Positions 34,107 through 44,135 of a DNA stretch of 64,000 nucleotides are shown here, one piece after another. Both the position numbers and the translations under genes were made by a program. The notes beneath the pieces are model-generated. The model searched no databases. It saw only the letters and a program-made list of their open reading frames with translations, and was not told where the DNA came from. Origin of the DNA: Trifolium pratense (taxonomy: Eukaryota > Streptophyta > Magnoliopsida > Fabales > Fabaceae); the NCBI RefSeq assembly GCF_020283565.1, contig NC_060065.1:17646866-17710865 (forward strand), in the 5' to 3' direction. Position 1 is the first letter of the stretch; each line of letters starts with the position of its first letter.

Positions 34107-35254
34107 AGGCTTGACTTAAATGCAGTTTTGCCCCCTATGTTTTGATTAAATCGGAATTTTACTCCTCTTGTTTTAAAATGCGGACTTTTACCCCCCCCCC
34201 TAAAATTCTGCTTTCGAGTCACAATTTCAAAACTTCACACACAACTCAATTTGGATCAATAATTCACCAAACGGACATCGAAATGACTGTACTCGAGTTA
34301 TCTTTTCACAGAATCAAAACCCACTAAATTTGGAGTTACAAAGAGAGATTAATTATCGTTTTAGTGAAGGTATGTCCCCCAAAAATTTGCACAAAATCTG
34401 CTTTCGAGTCACGACTTCAAAGCTTCACACACAACTCAATTTGGAACAATAATTCACCAAACGGATACCGAAATGACCATAATCGAGTTAGATTTCCACA
34501 TAATCAAACCCCACTAAATTTGGAGTTACAAAGAGAGATTAATTACAGTTTTAGTGAAGATCTATCCAATTACTAATTTTGCAGAAATCTACTTATGACC
34601 TTCAAATTCAACATCGTCTACCAAACACATCGTAACTCCAAATTTGACGAAATTTAAATGAAAACAAGGGTAATTTCGTTAACTTTCCGGACATGTAAAT
34701 ACTATTGAAAAATGAGCTACAGGGTGAGAGACATGACAAAAATATCAGTAGTAGTTCCATACAATAATTGATTTGGACAAACTTTCACTAAAATGATAAT
34801 TAATCTCTCTTTGTAACTCCAAATTTAGTGGAGTTTGATTTTGTGGAAATATAACTCGATTACGGTCATTTCGATATCTGTTTGGTGAATTATGGATCCA
34901 AATGGAATTCTATGCGAAGTTTTGAAGTTGTGGCTCGAAAGCAGATTTTGTGCATAATTGTTGGGGGACATACCTTCACTAAAACGGTAATTAATCTCTC
35001 TTTGTAACTCCAAATTTAATGGGGTTTGATTCTGTGGAAAGATAACTCGATTACGGTCATTTGGATATCCGTTTGGTGAATTATTGATCCAATTTGAGTT
35101 GTGTGCGAAACTTTGAAGTTGTGACTCGAAAGCAGAATTTTAGGTGGGGCAAAATCCAAAAAATTATAAAACAGGGGGGGTAAAAGTCCGCATTTTAAAA
35201 CAGGGGGTAAAATTCCGATTTAATCAAAACAGGGGGCAAAACTGCATTTAAGCC

Positions 35255-35255
<1 letters not shown>
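34107..35255. mobile_element. Inverted-repeat element inserted in a TTA microsatellite
   Basis: Left end AGGCTTGACTTAAATGCAG then TTTTGCCCCCTATGTTTTG; right end is the inverse (CTGCATTTAAGCCT preceded by AAAACAGGGGGCAAA). Each arm carries two direct copies of a roughly 175-bp unit (containing TTCGAGTCAC, ACTCAATTTGG, CACCAAACGGA and GGAGTTACAAAGAGAGATTA): units at about 34205 and 34395 on the left, inverted at about 34790 and 34975. No coding capacity. TTA repeats on both sides suggest insertion into a pre-existing array, so no target duplication can be read. Confidence 0.75.

Positions 35256-35308
<53 letters not shown>
35256..35308. repeat. TTA microsatellite, right of the inverted-repeat element
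   Basis: About 17 uninterrupted TTA units. Confidence 0.9.
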
Positions 35309-35310
<2 letters not shown>

Positions 35311-35415
35311 TGGTTAAGTAGCAAGTAGTTAAAAATTTCACCTTAGAGTGAATAAATAGAGTGTTCGGAGTTCTAACTCATACTCCGACATACTGTATAT
35401 AATAAGATATCCCGA
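35309..35415 (+). repeat. SINE-like repeat
   Basis: TTGGTTAAGTAGCAAGTAG head, GAGTGTTCGGAGTTCTAACTC body. A close relative of 33692-33800, and it also follows a T-rich array. Confidence 0.5.
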
Positions 35416-36149
35416 CTTGGGGTTGGAAACAAGTCGAGACGAACCTCCCTGAGCTTGAATTCTAATTTGACACGAATTCTTTTTCCAACTGTTCATTTTT
35501 CTCTCTCGTAACTCGACTTGTGAGATCGACACAAATTTTTTTAGCTCAAACTCGACTCAATTTGAGTTTACGAACAACTCGGTTTGGCTCGTTAATTAGC
35601 TTAAACCGCATAACTCAAAAGTAAAAAAATAAAATTAGATCCACGAATAAATTGGAATTTATATCAATTTTTAATGTGAAACCTCGAAATTCCATTTTAC
35701 TTTATTTGTCATTTGTTGCTCTTATTATAGATAATCTTATTCTCCATTTTTCGTATATATTCTGACGTGAGCCTATTTATTTTTAAAATCCTTAAAAACT
35801 TCAACAAATTTTATCTATCTCATATGTATATAGCTCAAGTTCAACTCATTTAATTAACAAACTTGATTCTCCATGCAAATTCGGCTTATTTAATTCATGA
35901 ACCAAAAAATCAACAAATCATTCTTGAATCGAGTCTCGAATACTACTCAAGTTGGCTGATTCATCGCCAACTCTATCTTTAGCCAATTGACATAACTAAA
36001 CCAACTATATATAAATGCTTCGATTTTTTTAGGGCTGAAGTATTTATATTAGATTTTTTAAATTCATTTTTTATTTTGTTAAATTCATTTTTTCGGAGTA
36101 TGTTCTTATCATTATTTTATAGTAGCAACTTTCAAGATAAGATTAGTTT
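35416..36149. other. AT-rich intergenic sequence
   Basis: No gene. About 35480-35960 has scattered inverted strings around CAAACTCGACT / GAGTTTGCGAAC-like motifs, possibly an old element. Confidence 0.35.
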
Positions 36150-36880
36150 TTTTTAGCATTTTTCTTAAAAAAAAAATACTTTGAATTACTTTCATATTCG
36201 TAATTATAAGCAACAATCAAATTTTCAGATTCATTGAACAATTAATGTATCTAGCCTATATTATAGACCAAATACATTCGTTTTTAAATGAATTAAAAAT
36301 GTACATTTTTGCTTACAATTAAGGATAGAGAGAGTATTCTTTAATCCTTAATGTAAGAAAGAATGTACTTTTTAGATACATTGAAAGATTGATGTATCTA
36401 GTTTATAATATTGCCTAAATACATAAATATAGACGATACACCAATCTTTCAATATATCTAAAAATAATATTTTTTTGTCTTATTATATACTCCCCTGTGA
36501 CAATATATAAGCAAAAATTAACTTTTTAAGTTCATTGCATATTTAATGTATCTGTCCTATAATATAGACCAAATACAATAAATATGCAATGAACCTAAAA
36601 AATTGATTTTTGCTTGTATATTGTCACGGAGAGAGTATTAAAGATCGAGGGAGTATATACTCTTTCGTAACAAAATATTAGCAAAAATTGTTTTTTAAAT
36701 TGATTGTATAATTAATTAATGTATTAATTATAAGTGAAAGTTAATTTTTCAGATTCATTTGATAACTGATGAATATGGTCTATAATATAGACCAAATACA
36801 TTAATTATTCAATGAATTTAGAAAGTAAGCTTATCAAAACATAAAAATTGAATTTTTCTTATATTCTGTTGACTATATAT
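36150..36880. repeat. Cluster of related Stowaway-like MITE copies
   Basis: Four adjacent or partly overlapping copies share the core TTAATGTATCTRGYCTAYAAT followed by ATAGACCAAATACATT (near 36240, 36390, 36545 and 36765). The best bounded one, 36488-36637, starts TACTCCCCTGTGACAATATA and ends TATTGTCACGGAGAGAGTA. The same core is in the MAP65-intron copy at 56417-56568. Confidence 0.6.
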
Positions 36881-37148
36881 ACATATATATGGTGTTCTGA
36901 AACCATTGGGCCGTCACACAAATTTCCGTAACAGCCGTGTCAATCTTACGTTGAAACGAATCTAAAGACAGAGAGATACGATGAAGTGTGTTTTGTACCT
37001 TTGGATCTGAAAATGGGTTCTGTTGATTTCATCGCGTTGACATTAGCAACAATATTTCTCTTCAAAGCTTTCGATTTCAGCTTCTTGCTCTCTTTTTTAT
37101 TCTTCAGTTGATCTCCTTTTCACTCTTTTCTCTTCAATTTCTCTTACC

Positions 37149-39547
37149 ATGAAGAAGAAGCTCGATACCCGTTTCCCTGCTGTGAGTATTTTCAATTTCT
37201 GTCTCCAAAGTTTTGATCTTTAACTTTACTTGTTCTATGCTGTTTTACAATTCAAAGTAACATTTTTGCTGATTTTGTTTTTTTTTTTTTTTGGTAATTG
37301 AGCTTAATTAAATTTAACCTAGTTTATGGAAATTTAATTTTTTGTTTTATGATGTTTGATTGTTGAAATTGATGGGTTTTGAGTGATGTGGGTATTATAT
37401 TATTGAGTTGTGTGAATTTTTAATTTTTTTAGCTGCTTAGCTTAGTTTAGAATTGATTTGATTTTGTGATTTTGAATTATTTGATGTATGCATTAGTTGA
37501 GGTTTTTTTTTTTTTTAAACGGCCAAAGTTTGTAATTGTTGTTAGTGTTAAGTATTTTTCACCGGACCTTCTTTTAACCCTTAGCTCAAACCAGTTGAGC
37601 TATCCAACTCACCGCCGTTAGTTGAGATTTTTTGGAAGTGTTTTGAGAGAATTATGTTTGGTTTATGTTGAATTCTCAATTTTAGTTGCCATTGTTAAAA
37701 TGTTTGTACTCTTAAACCTATTTTATGAGTCGTGGATTCTTGTAAACGAAGTTAGGAGCGTGAGTTGATGTGATGTATACATGAATTTGCAGGCTCGGAT
37801 AAAGAAGATTATGCAAGCTGATGAGGATGTTGGAAAGATAGCATTAGCTGTGCCTGTTTTAGTTTGTGAGTTGCTTTGAATTTGATTTACTATGTTGTTA
37901 ATTTTAAGATGGCGTTTATTTGTTTTGTTGACATTGCTGTTGAATTCATTGTTACAGCTAAAGCTCTAGAGCTATTTCTGCAAGATCTTTGTGATCGTAC
38001 TTATGAAATAACTCTTCAAAGAGGAGCGAAAACCATGAACTCGTTGCATTTGTAAGTATAGTATGCTTTTTATTACTTTTCTCCGATTTCTCCTTTTCAT
38101 GTGTTAGAACTAACTCAAGAAATCAGAGTAATGTCTCAAATCTCTATAATGGACTTGTTTTAATGTTTTTATCTATTATTTAAAACTCACTTTTGTTACA
38201 AATATGTAATTTAATTGAAAGTAAACAAGAGTAATATAACAAAGTTCAATGCGTGGAGGAATCCTATATGGAATCCCCAATGGTTAGGGTTTCACTTGCA
38301 TTCAATTGTCTAGTTCTTCGAGGTTCTATAATTAACTCCGTGAACTCATTTTATGACCATGAACTCATTTTATAACCAATGGTCGTTGTTGTATTGCATA
38401 GATAAAGTAACATTCAGTGTGATTATTTTGTAAGATTACATCTACAACGATGGATGATAATGCTTTATTCTGTCTTTCCTTCTAAATATTTCCGTTTTAG
38501 ACAATTTGATTTATTTTATTGAACATCTGAAAATGGAATACAATTAAGATCTACTATGTTTTTCACGTGCATTCCTTCCGAACTCATTTTATCTTTAGAC
38601 AAGCTATAAAATCAAGTCTAACAAGTGGCAAATGTAAACTGCAGAAAACATTGTGTACAAAGCTATAATGTTTTTGACTTTCTGAAGGATGTAGTCAGCA
38701 AGGTTCCTGACTACGGCCATGGTCATGGCCATACTGATGCTGGTGCTGATGATCAGACCATTTCAAAAAGAAGGTTTGAAGTCCGAAAGCTTCGTATTCA
38801 TTTTGTCTTTTTTTACCTTTCTGATTTACATGTAGTTATTAATGCATTTAAACCATGTTTCCAGGAAAGCTGCAGGTGACGATGGTAATGAAAGCGATGA
38901 AGAAGCTAAGAGGGGCAAAATGGTAATTTTACTTTTTCTTAAATCTGTATGAAAGCCCTTTTAATTTCTTAAGCACTTCTCTGCACAATATGGTCAACAT
39001 CAATCACACAATCATGTGTCTTATTTTATTTCAGCTTGAGTTGAGCCACACTAGCCCTACTGGTAGGGGAAGAGGCCGAGGTAGAGGTAGAGGACGTGGT
39101 CGAGGTCGTGGACGAGCTATACCAAGAGAGGGACATCATCAGGACGCTGAGTCTGAGCCTTGTCCTTCTGTTCAGCAAGTTAGCCAACATAGTGTAGATA
39201 CAAATGTGGCTATACTTGATGGCTCAGAGTCAAATGAGTTACCAAAGCCGAGTGTTGTTATTCTTCCTGTTGATAACTCCGACTCACTCCTTAATATTGA
39301 TCTGAATGCCAATATGAACGAAAATGATGACAAAAAGGCTAGTGCAGTTGCTAATCTCACACCTACTAATCCTGAAGCCGCTAATCCCCCATTGTCTGTA
39401 CCTCCTCCAACAGACATCAAGCATCATGAAGAAATTCCGGGCTGGTCCCTTTCTGAGGTTGACAAGATGGCCATTGATTCAATGCAGCTTGCACAGCTTG
39501 GTACGCGAATGGATGAGGATGATGAAGATTATGACGAGGAAGGGTAA
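37149..39547 (+). CDS. NC2-alpha/DRAP1-type transcriptional corepressor
   Basis: Six exons: 37149-37181, 37793-37865, 37958-38051, 38645-38773, 38865-38922 and 39035-39547. All borders are GT-AG, and the total is 900 nt (299 aa). Residues about 8-90 form an H2A/NF-YC-like histone fold: LDTRFPAARIKKIMQADEDV, KIALAVPVLVSKALELFLQD, YEITLQRGAKTMNSLHLKHC, YNVFDFLKDVVSKVPDYG. This matches plant Dr1-associated corepressor (NC2 alpha), which pairs with Dr1/NC2-beta on TBP-bound promoters in the nucleus. A basic segment KRRKAAGDDG follows, then a (GR)n tract at about residues 139-156 and an acidic C-terminus (DEDDEDYDEEG). The GR tract is encoded by CGN/GGN repeats at 39065-39116. The start is supported by MKKKLDTRFP, the usual N-terminus of the family. 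No defect seen. Confidence 0.93.
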
Positions 39548-40844
39548 CTTGTAGTCTTTGGGAGGAGGAGGTTAGATTAGCTAAAAACTCATTTTGAGTT
39601 TAGAACAGGTATATACTAGCTGTCTTATGTTGACTGAAGAAAAAGGGTTCGGTTCAGAATGTCCCTTTTGTTTAATTCGGTTTATCTATGTTTTCTGAAG
39701 CTGTTGTATCTTTCTTGTAACAAGATATGTTAACTTGTTGTACTTTTAGGCCTGTTGTGTATATCAAAATCATATGTAGTGATTTTATGCATCCAAACCT
39801 AGTGTTTTGGAACTGCAAGTAACTACATTGCTACTCATTCTAGTCTTGGTTGTAATTTTAATGCATGGTTATATTAATTTTGGATATCTTTTAAGTTTCA
39901 CAAGTAGTAAACAAATTTGGCAAATTATTGGAAGAAAATTTACATGCATAGAACATGGCATGCTGAATCAACCTCATCTTGTGAAGAATAGATAATGAGT
40001 TATGTAGATGTATCTTTTGACATAATAGATAGCCAATGTAAACAAGCTTGATGGCATTATCTCCTTTTATCAAACTTATTATGTTTATCAAGGTTTATTT
40101 ATTGCTATCTGAAAAAACTAAATTAAGTTTGGAAACTAATTCAATTCAAATGATTTGAAGTTATATTGTACTCATTGAATAGTGACTAACTTGAAACGGT
40201 TTAAAGATAGGGTTATGCTAGCAAACAATTTAAAGATGGGGTTATACTAACAAGTGGTTCAAGGACACTCGTTAAACATATAAAATGTAGAAATTTTGTA
40301 TTGAAAAAACAACAGTTTTTAAATTTCAAACAGGTTGAGTATACCATTTTTTAAACATAACTTTTTATTATTGCGTCAAAAAACATAACTTTTTATTATA
40401 AGATATTTTAAAGAGTTGTCTTCCTCATCTGGTTGGAAAATAAGAACATCAGTTCCCTGAATTAGAAAAAAATAAAAAAAATACAATATTATCAGTTATC
40501 CATGAGAGATGAATTAAAAACTATTCCTACAATAACAAGAGAATACATAGGAAAGTATCATATATGAGTGATGTGATTTATTTGATCTTATCTACCGGAC
40601 TTAAGTACTTTTGAGACTATTTGGGATAGTTTATGAAAAGTTTATGACATGTCCATAAGCTGTTTTTAACTTATTTTCGTAAGTTTTTCATGATAGCTTA
40701 TGAAAATAAGTTACAGTTACATGAAAATAGTTTGACTTTATTTTATTTTTTTGAATAAATAATTTATCCAGAAGTTCTTATGCTATAATATTACTTTTGA
40801 TATAATTCTTTTTTTTTTGGTTAAGACTTTTGATATAATTCTAT
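39548..40844. other. 3' flank of the NC2-alpha gene and AT-rich DNA
   Basis: The 3'-UTR probably reaches about 39780. The segment 40600-40735 has inverted CTTATGAAAA/TTTTCATAAG-type motifs shared with 50424-50710. No gene. Confidence 0.4.
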
Positions 40845-40847
40845 TAA

Positions 40848-41731
40848 GGGCCCGTTTGGTGCGCAGGATAGCATAGTGACAGGATAGGATATAAAACAGG
40901 ATAAGGATAGGATATGATAACAGCAGGATAACAGTTATACTCAGTTATCATATCCTGTGTTTGGTGCACACAGGATAACAAACATGATAACTATTATACT
41001 TGCTCATAATAATATGATAAGATATATAACATATTAAATTGACAAAATTACTATTGTAAAACAATTGTTATTTTTTTAAAATTATTTTGTAATACTTTAA
41101 ATTTTATAAATAAAAAATATAAATAAGTAATCAAATAACTTTATATAATTTAAAATAAAAATCATGAGAAAATAATCAAGTTTAATTTTTTATGAATCAT
41201 GATCAAATAAATAACTCAATAATATATACATGTTAGATAAGCCAAATAAATATATATGATATATCTCATACGTAAATAATAAAACTACTATTGCAAAAGA
41301 ATTATATTTAATTTTTTATAAAATTTAAATTAATATCCCTATTTGTCAATTTTTTAATAATCATTTTACTTTAAAATATTGTAATTTTAGTAAAATTTTG
41401 ATTTTTTAGAATATATAAATTACAAAATTACCCCTATGAGAAAATCACATATATATTTAAAAATTAATTATTTTATTATTTATATTTTATTAATTTTATT
41501 TTATGTATTTTAAAATATATTTTATAAAATAAATCAGTAATATTTTTTTCTTATCCTATCCTGCCGGTAACCCAGCTCAAATTCAGGATAAGAATTATAA
41601 CTAGAGAGACATGATAGGATAAGCTTCAGGATTAATTTATCATATCCTGCTGTCTCACCAAACACTGGATTGAGACATGATATGATACAGTTATCCTATC
41701 CTGTCTCTTATCCTGTGCACCAAACGAGCCC
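40848..41731. mobile_element. PIF/Harbinger-like MITE, 884 bp
   Basis: Starts GGGCCCGTTTGGTGCGCAGG and ends CCTGTGCACCAAACGAGCCC. A TAA flanks both ends directly (40845-40847 and 41732-41734), as expected for the 3-bp TWA duplication of PIF/Harbinger. Many direct and inverted AGGATA/TATCCT units lie within 120 bp of each end. The interior is AT-rich and non-coding. Confidence 0.8.
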
Positions 41732-41835
41732 TAAAACTAATATTTGTTAACATGAAATTAGCGTGGTTTAGATCGAATGTTCATTAATTTGATGTATATG
41801 TTATCCGCATTTTTTCAGTAATATAATATTTTGTT

Positions 41836-42022
41836 TAGAATTTAATTTATATGCACCGTCAGTGTAAAGTTATTTTACACATGCGTCCAATAATATATCG
41901 ACACATCATGTATGGTAATTAGAAACACATGATGTGTCATATTCATTAAATGATGTGGCAACGCGTCATTGGATGTATGTGTAAAAAATCTTTACACTGA
42001 CGGTGCACAACAATTAAACTCT
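41836..42022. mobile_element. 187-bp MITE with GTGTAAA motif, copy 2
   Basis: Starts TAGAATTTAATTTATATGCA then CCGTCAGTGTAAAG; ends TTTACACTGACGGTGCACAA then CAATTAAACTCT. Nearly the same length and termini as the 5229-5416 copy, with inner CACATCATGTATGG/ACACATGATGTG partial palindromes. Confidence 0.75.
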
Positions 42023-42724
42023 TTTGTTTATGTATACAAGTGCTTTGTATTACATTTTTTTTTGAACTGGCTAAATATGATAATTCTTGCACACTTAATT
42101 TTTCATATGAATTACTCTCCAAAGTAGCAATTTGTGATTTTTTTTTTGGTGAATAGCAATTTGTGATTTATTTAAGAAATGTGCAGAAATGTTTGGGTAT
42201 TTCTAATGAGATGAAGTCTTCAAAGTAATTGCTTCATGATCATCGTTCTTATTGATGATTATCAACGTGTGTCGGATACTATAAGGAAATATATTTGTTT
42301 TTTTTTTTTTTGAAACAACAAATTTTATTAGAAAACCTCAAACAATGCATGAAATATGCCAAGCGAGAGAACATGATACATAAGGGACAAAATAAAAAAT
42401 AAGGAGCTAGAACCAAGCCTCCTGAAACACACAAAAACACCAAAACTAGAGGGCACACCATAACAAGCCTCCACACACCAAAATAAACCACAGCACGCCA
42501 CCTAAACGAGGTCCATAGCTAGAGGGCACTCCACAGTCTCCAGGCCACCAAAGACAACATCAACACGACCTACGAAAATGCTACTAGACTCTAACTCCCG
42601 ATCTCGAATCAAAAGTATTTCCAACATGTTACATTGATTTTGTTGAAACTCAAATGGTTCAACTTATTATAGTAGTAATTATAGTGTAAGTCAACCACTA
42701 GAGCGTGTGTTAACATTTTTGAAT
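42023..42724. other. Intergenic; one C/A-rich stretch with no recognised gene
   Basis: About 42299-42600 follows a T-run and reads like the 3' end of a minus-strand retroposon (A-rich tail on the minus strand, CCTCC/CACACC-rich body). I cannot assign coding content. Confidence 0.3.
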
Positions 42725-42998
42725 TACTCCTCCGTCTGACACAGTTGACTGTTTCACGCATGCCGATGCATAACTTTGATGATTAATATTTTTAATTGGA
42801 TAATAATAAAAATTATAAAAATTTGATATTTTGAAAATACTCATTGAAACGAATTGAACAACATCTTATAACGAATTAAACAACATCTTATACGCTAATA
42901 TTTATTTTTGTTTATTAGTAGAAACATAAGGTCAAAGCAACATATGTGAATAGTGTGCAACAGTCAATTGTGTCAATCAAATTGGGACGGAGGGAGTA
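42725..42998. mobile_element. Stowaway-like MITE, 274 bp
   Basis: TACTCCTCCGTCTGACACAG at the left and TTGGGACGGAGGGAGTA at the right, with inner CAGTTGACTGTTTCAC / GTGCAACAGTCAATTG inverted strings and TA ends. Confidence 0.65.
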
Positions 42999-43126
42999 TT
43001 TTTTAACAATGATTGTATACTACGAAGCCCTAAAACATGACACTTTACCGATACGATACGAGAAAATTTTCAAAATTCCCGATACAATATGATACAGCCA
43101 GGATACGTTATTTAAAAATTATATTT

Positions 43127-43129
<3 letters not shown>

Positions 43130-43194
<65 letters not shown>
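43130..43194. repeat. TA microsatellite
   Basis: About 32 uninterrupted AT units; a shorter AT array continues on the other side of the hairpin (43594-43612). Confidence 0.95.
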
Positions 43195-43195
<1 letters not shown>

Positions 43196-43198
<3 letters not shown>

Positions 43199-43593
43199 TC
43201 AGGATCCGTTGACACCAACTAGTTTGACACCAAATGTTACACCTCTCAATAACGTTTTAACCGATATAAATTTTATAAAATCCACCGTTGGATTGAAAGT
43301 TTACATCATATAGATCATTTGTGTAAAATTTCAAATAAATCCAAAATCATTTGATATGTTATTGAGATACATCAAAATTAACGGTTTTTGTATTTTTTTA
43401 AATGCCGTTAATCTTTATGTGTCTCAATAGCATATCAAATGATTTTGGATTTGTCTGAAATTTTACACAAATGATCTATATGATGTAAACTTTCAATCCA
43501 ACGGTGGATTTTATAAAATTTATATCGGTTAAAACGTTATTGAGAGGTGTAACATTTGGTGTCAAACTAGTTGGTGTCAACGGATCCTGACTC
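43196..43593. mobile_element. Near-perfect palindromic MITE inside a TA microsatellite
   Basis: Left arm GAGTCAGGATCCGTTGACAC onward (43196 to about 43384) and right arm ending GTGTCAACGGATCCTGACTC (about 43407-43593) are inverse copies with few mismatches over about 185 bp. The loop is about 22 bp of T-rich DNA. Both ends border AT repeats. A transcript through it would fold into a long hairpin. Confidence 0.85.
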
Positions 43594-43734
43594 ATATATA
43601 TATATATATATGCACAATATACAAACATAACTAAAATCGATAATGATAAAAAATTAACATTCAAATTACTCAAATTGAGCAAACAAGTGACAATTACATA
43701 TCTTAAGTTAAGTACTACCTAGGGGAGGGGGGTG

Positions 43735-43815
43735 AGATGGGTAGCTCAACTAGTTAAGCTAGTTGAGCTAAGGGTTAAGGAGTTGAAGATTCAAGGTTCA
43801 AGTCCTAGCAAGGAG
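43735..43815 (+). repeat. tRNA-derived SINE-like fragment
   Basis: GGGTAGCTCAACTAGTTAAGC (box-A-like) with GGTTCAAGTCC (box-B-like). The spacing and stems do not make a functional tRNA. Confidence 0.45.
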
Positions 43816-44135
43816 AAAAACTAAAATAACAATATAATATACTAACAATTTGTTTATAAAAAATTATGTACTAACCAAAAAAGACATAGTTGGTAACGTC
43901 ATACTGTAATATTCAATACTTAAGAGGAAACACAAATTGTATCAGTCTCCTTTCCTACGTTCCCATCATCAAAGATCATTAATTGCCCGATAGTTTTCCG
44001 ATACGCGTATCGGAGAAGTATTCGACACGTATCGGTTATATACTTTTAAGAAAAATAATATTACTGGTTGATACTTTTCCGATACGTGTATCGGAAAATA
44101 TCGAACGAGTATCGGTATCAACTACGGGGCTTCAC

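Larger units (their letters stand above)
43020..44135. mobile_element. Degenerate element with GATACG/CGTATC repeats
   Basis: Left side ACTACGAAGCCCTAAAACA with CCGATACGATACGAG; right side CGATACGTGTATCGG, CGAACGAGTATCGG and TCAACTACGGGGCTTCACAG. Inverted GAAGCCC ends and repeated GATACG units suggest one transposon with later insertions, including the TA array and hairpin (43130-43610). Borders approximate. Confidence 0.45.

Noticed and set aside
34004..34222. Minus-strand open frame with a run of isoleucines
   Set aside because: It is the translation of the TTA microsatellite and the adjoining element end.
43037..43222. Open frame with alternating Tyr-Ile
   Set aside because: It is the translation of the TA microsatellite.
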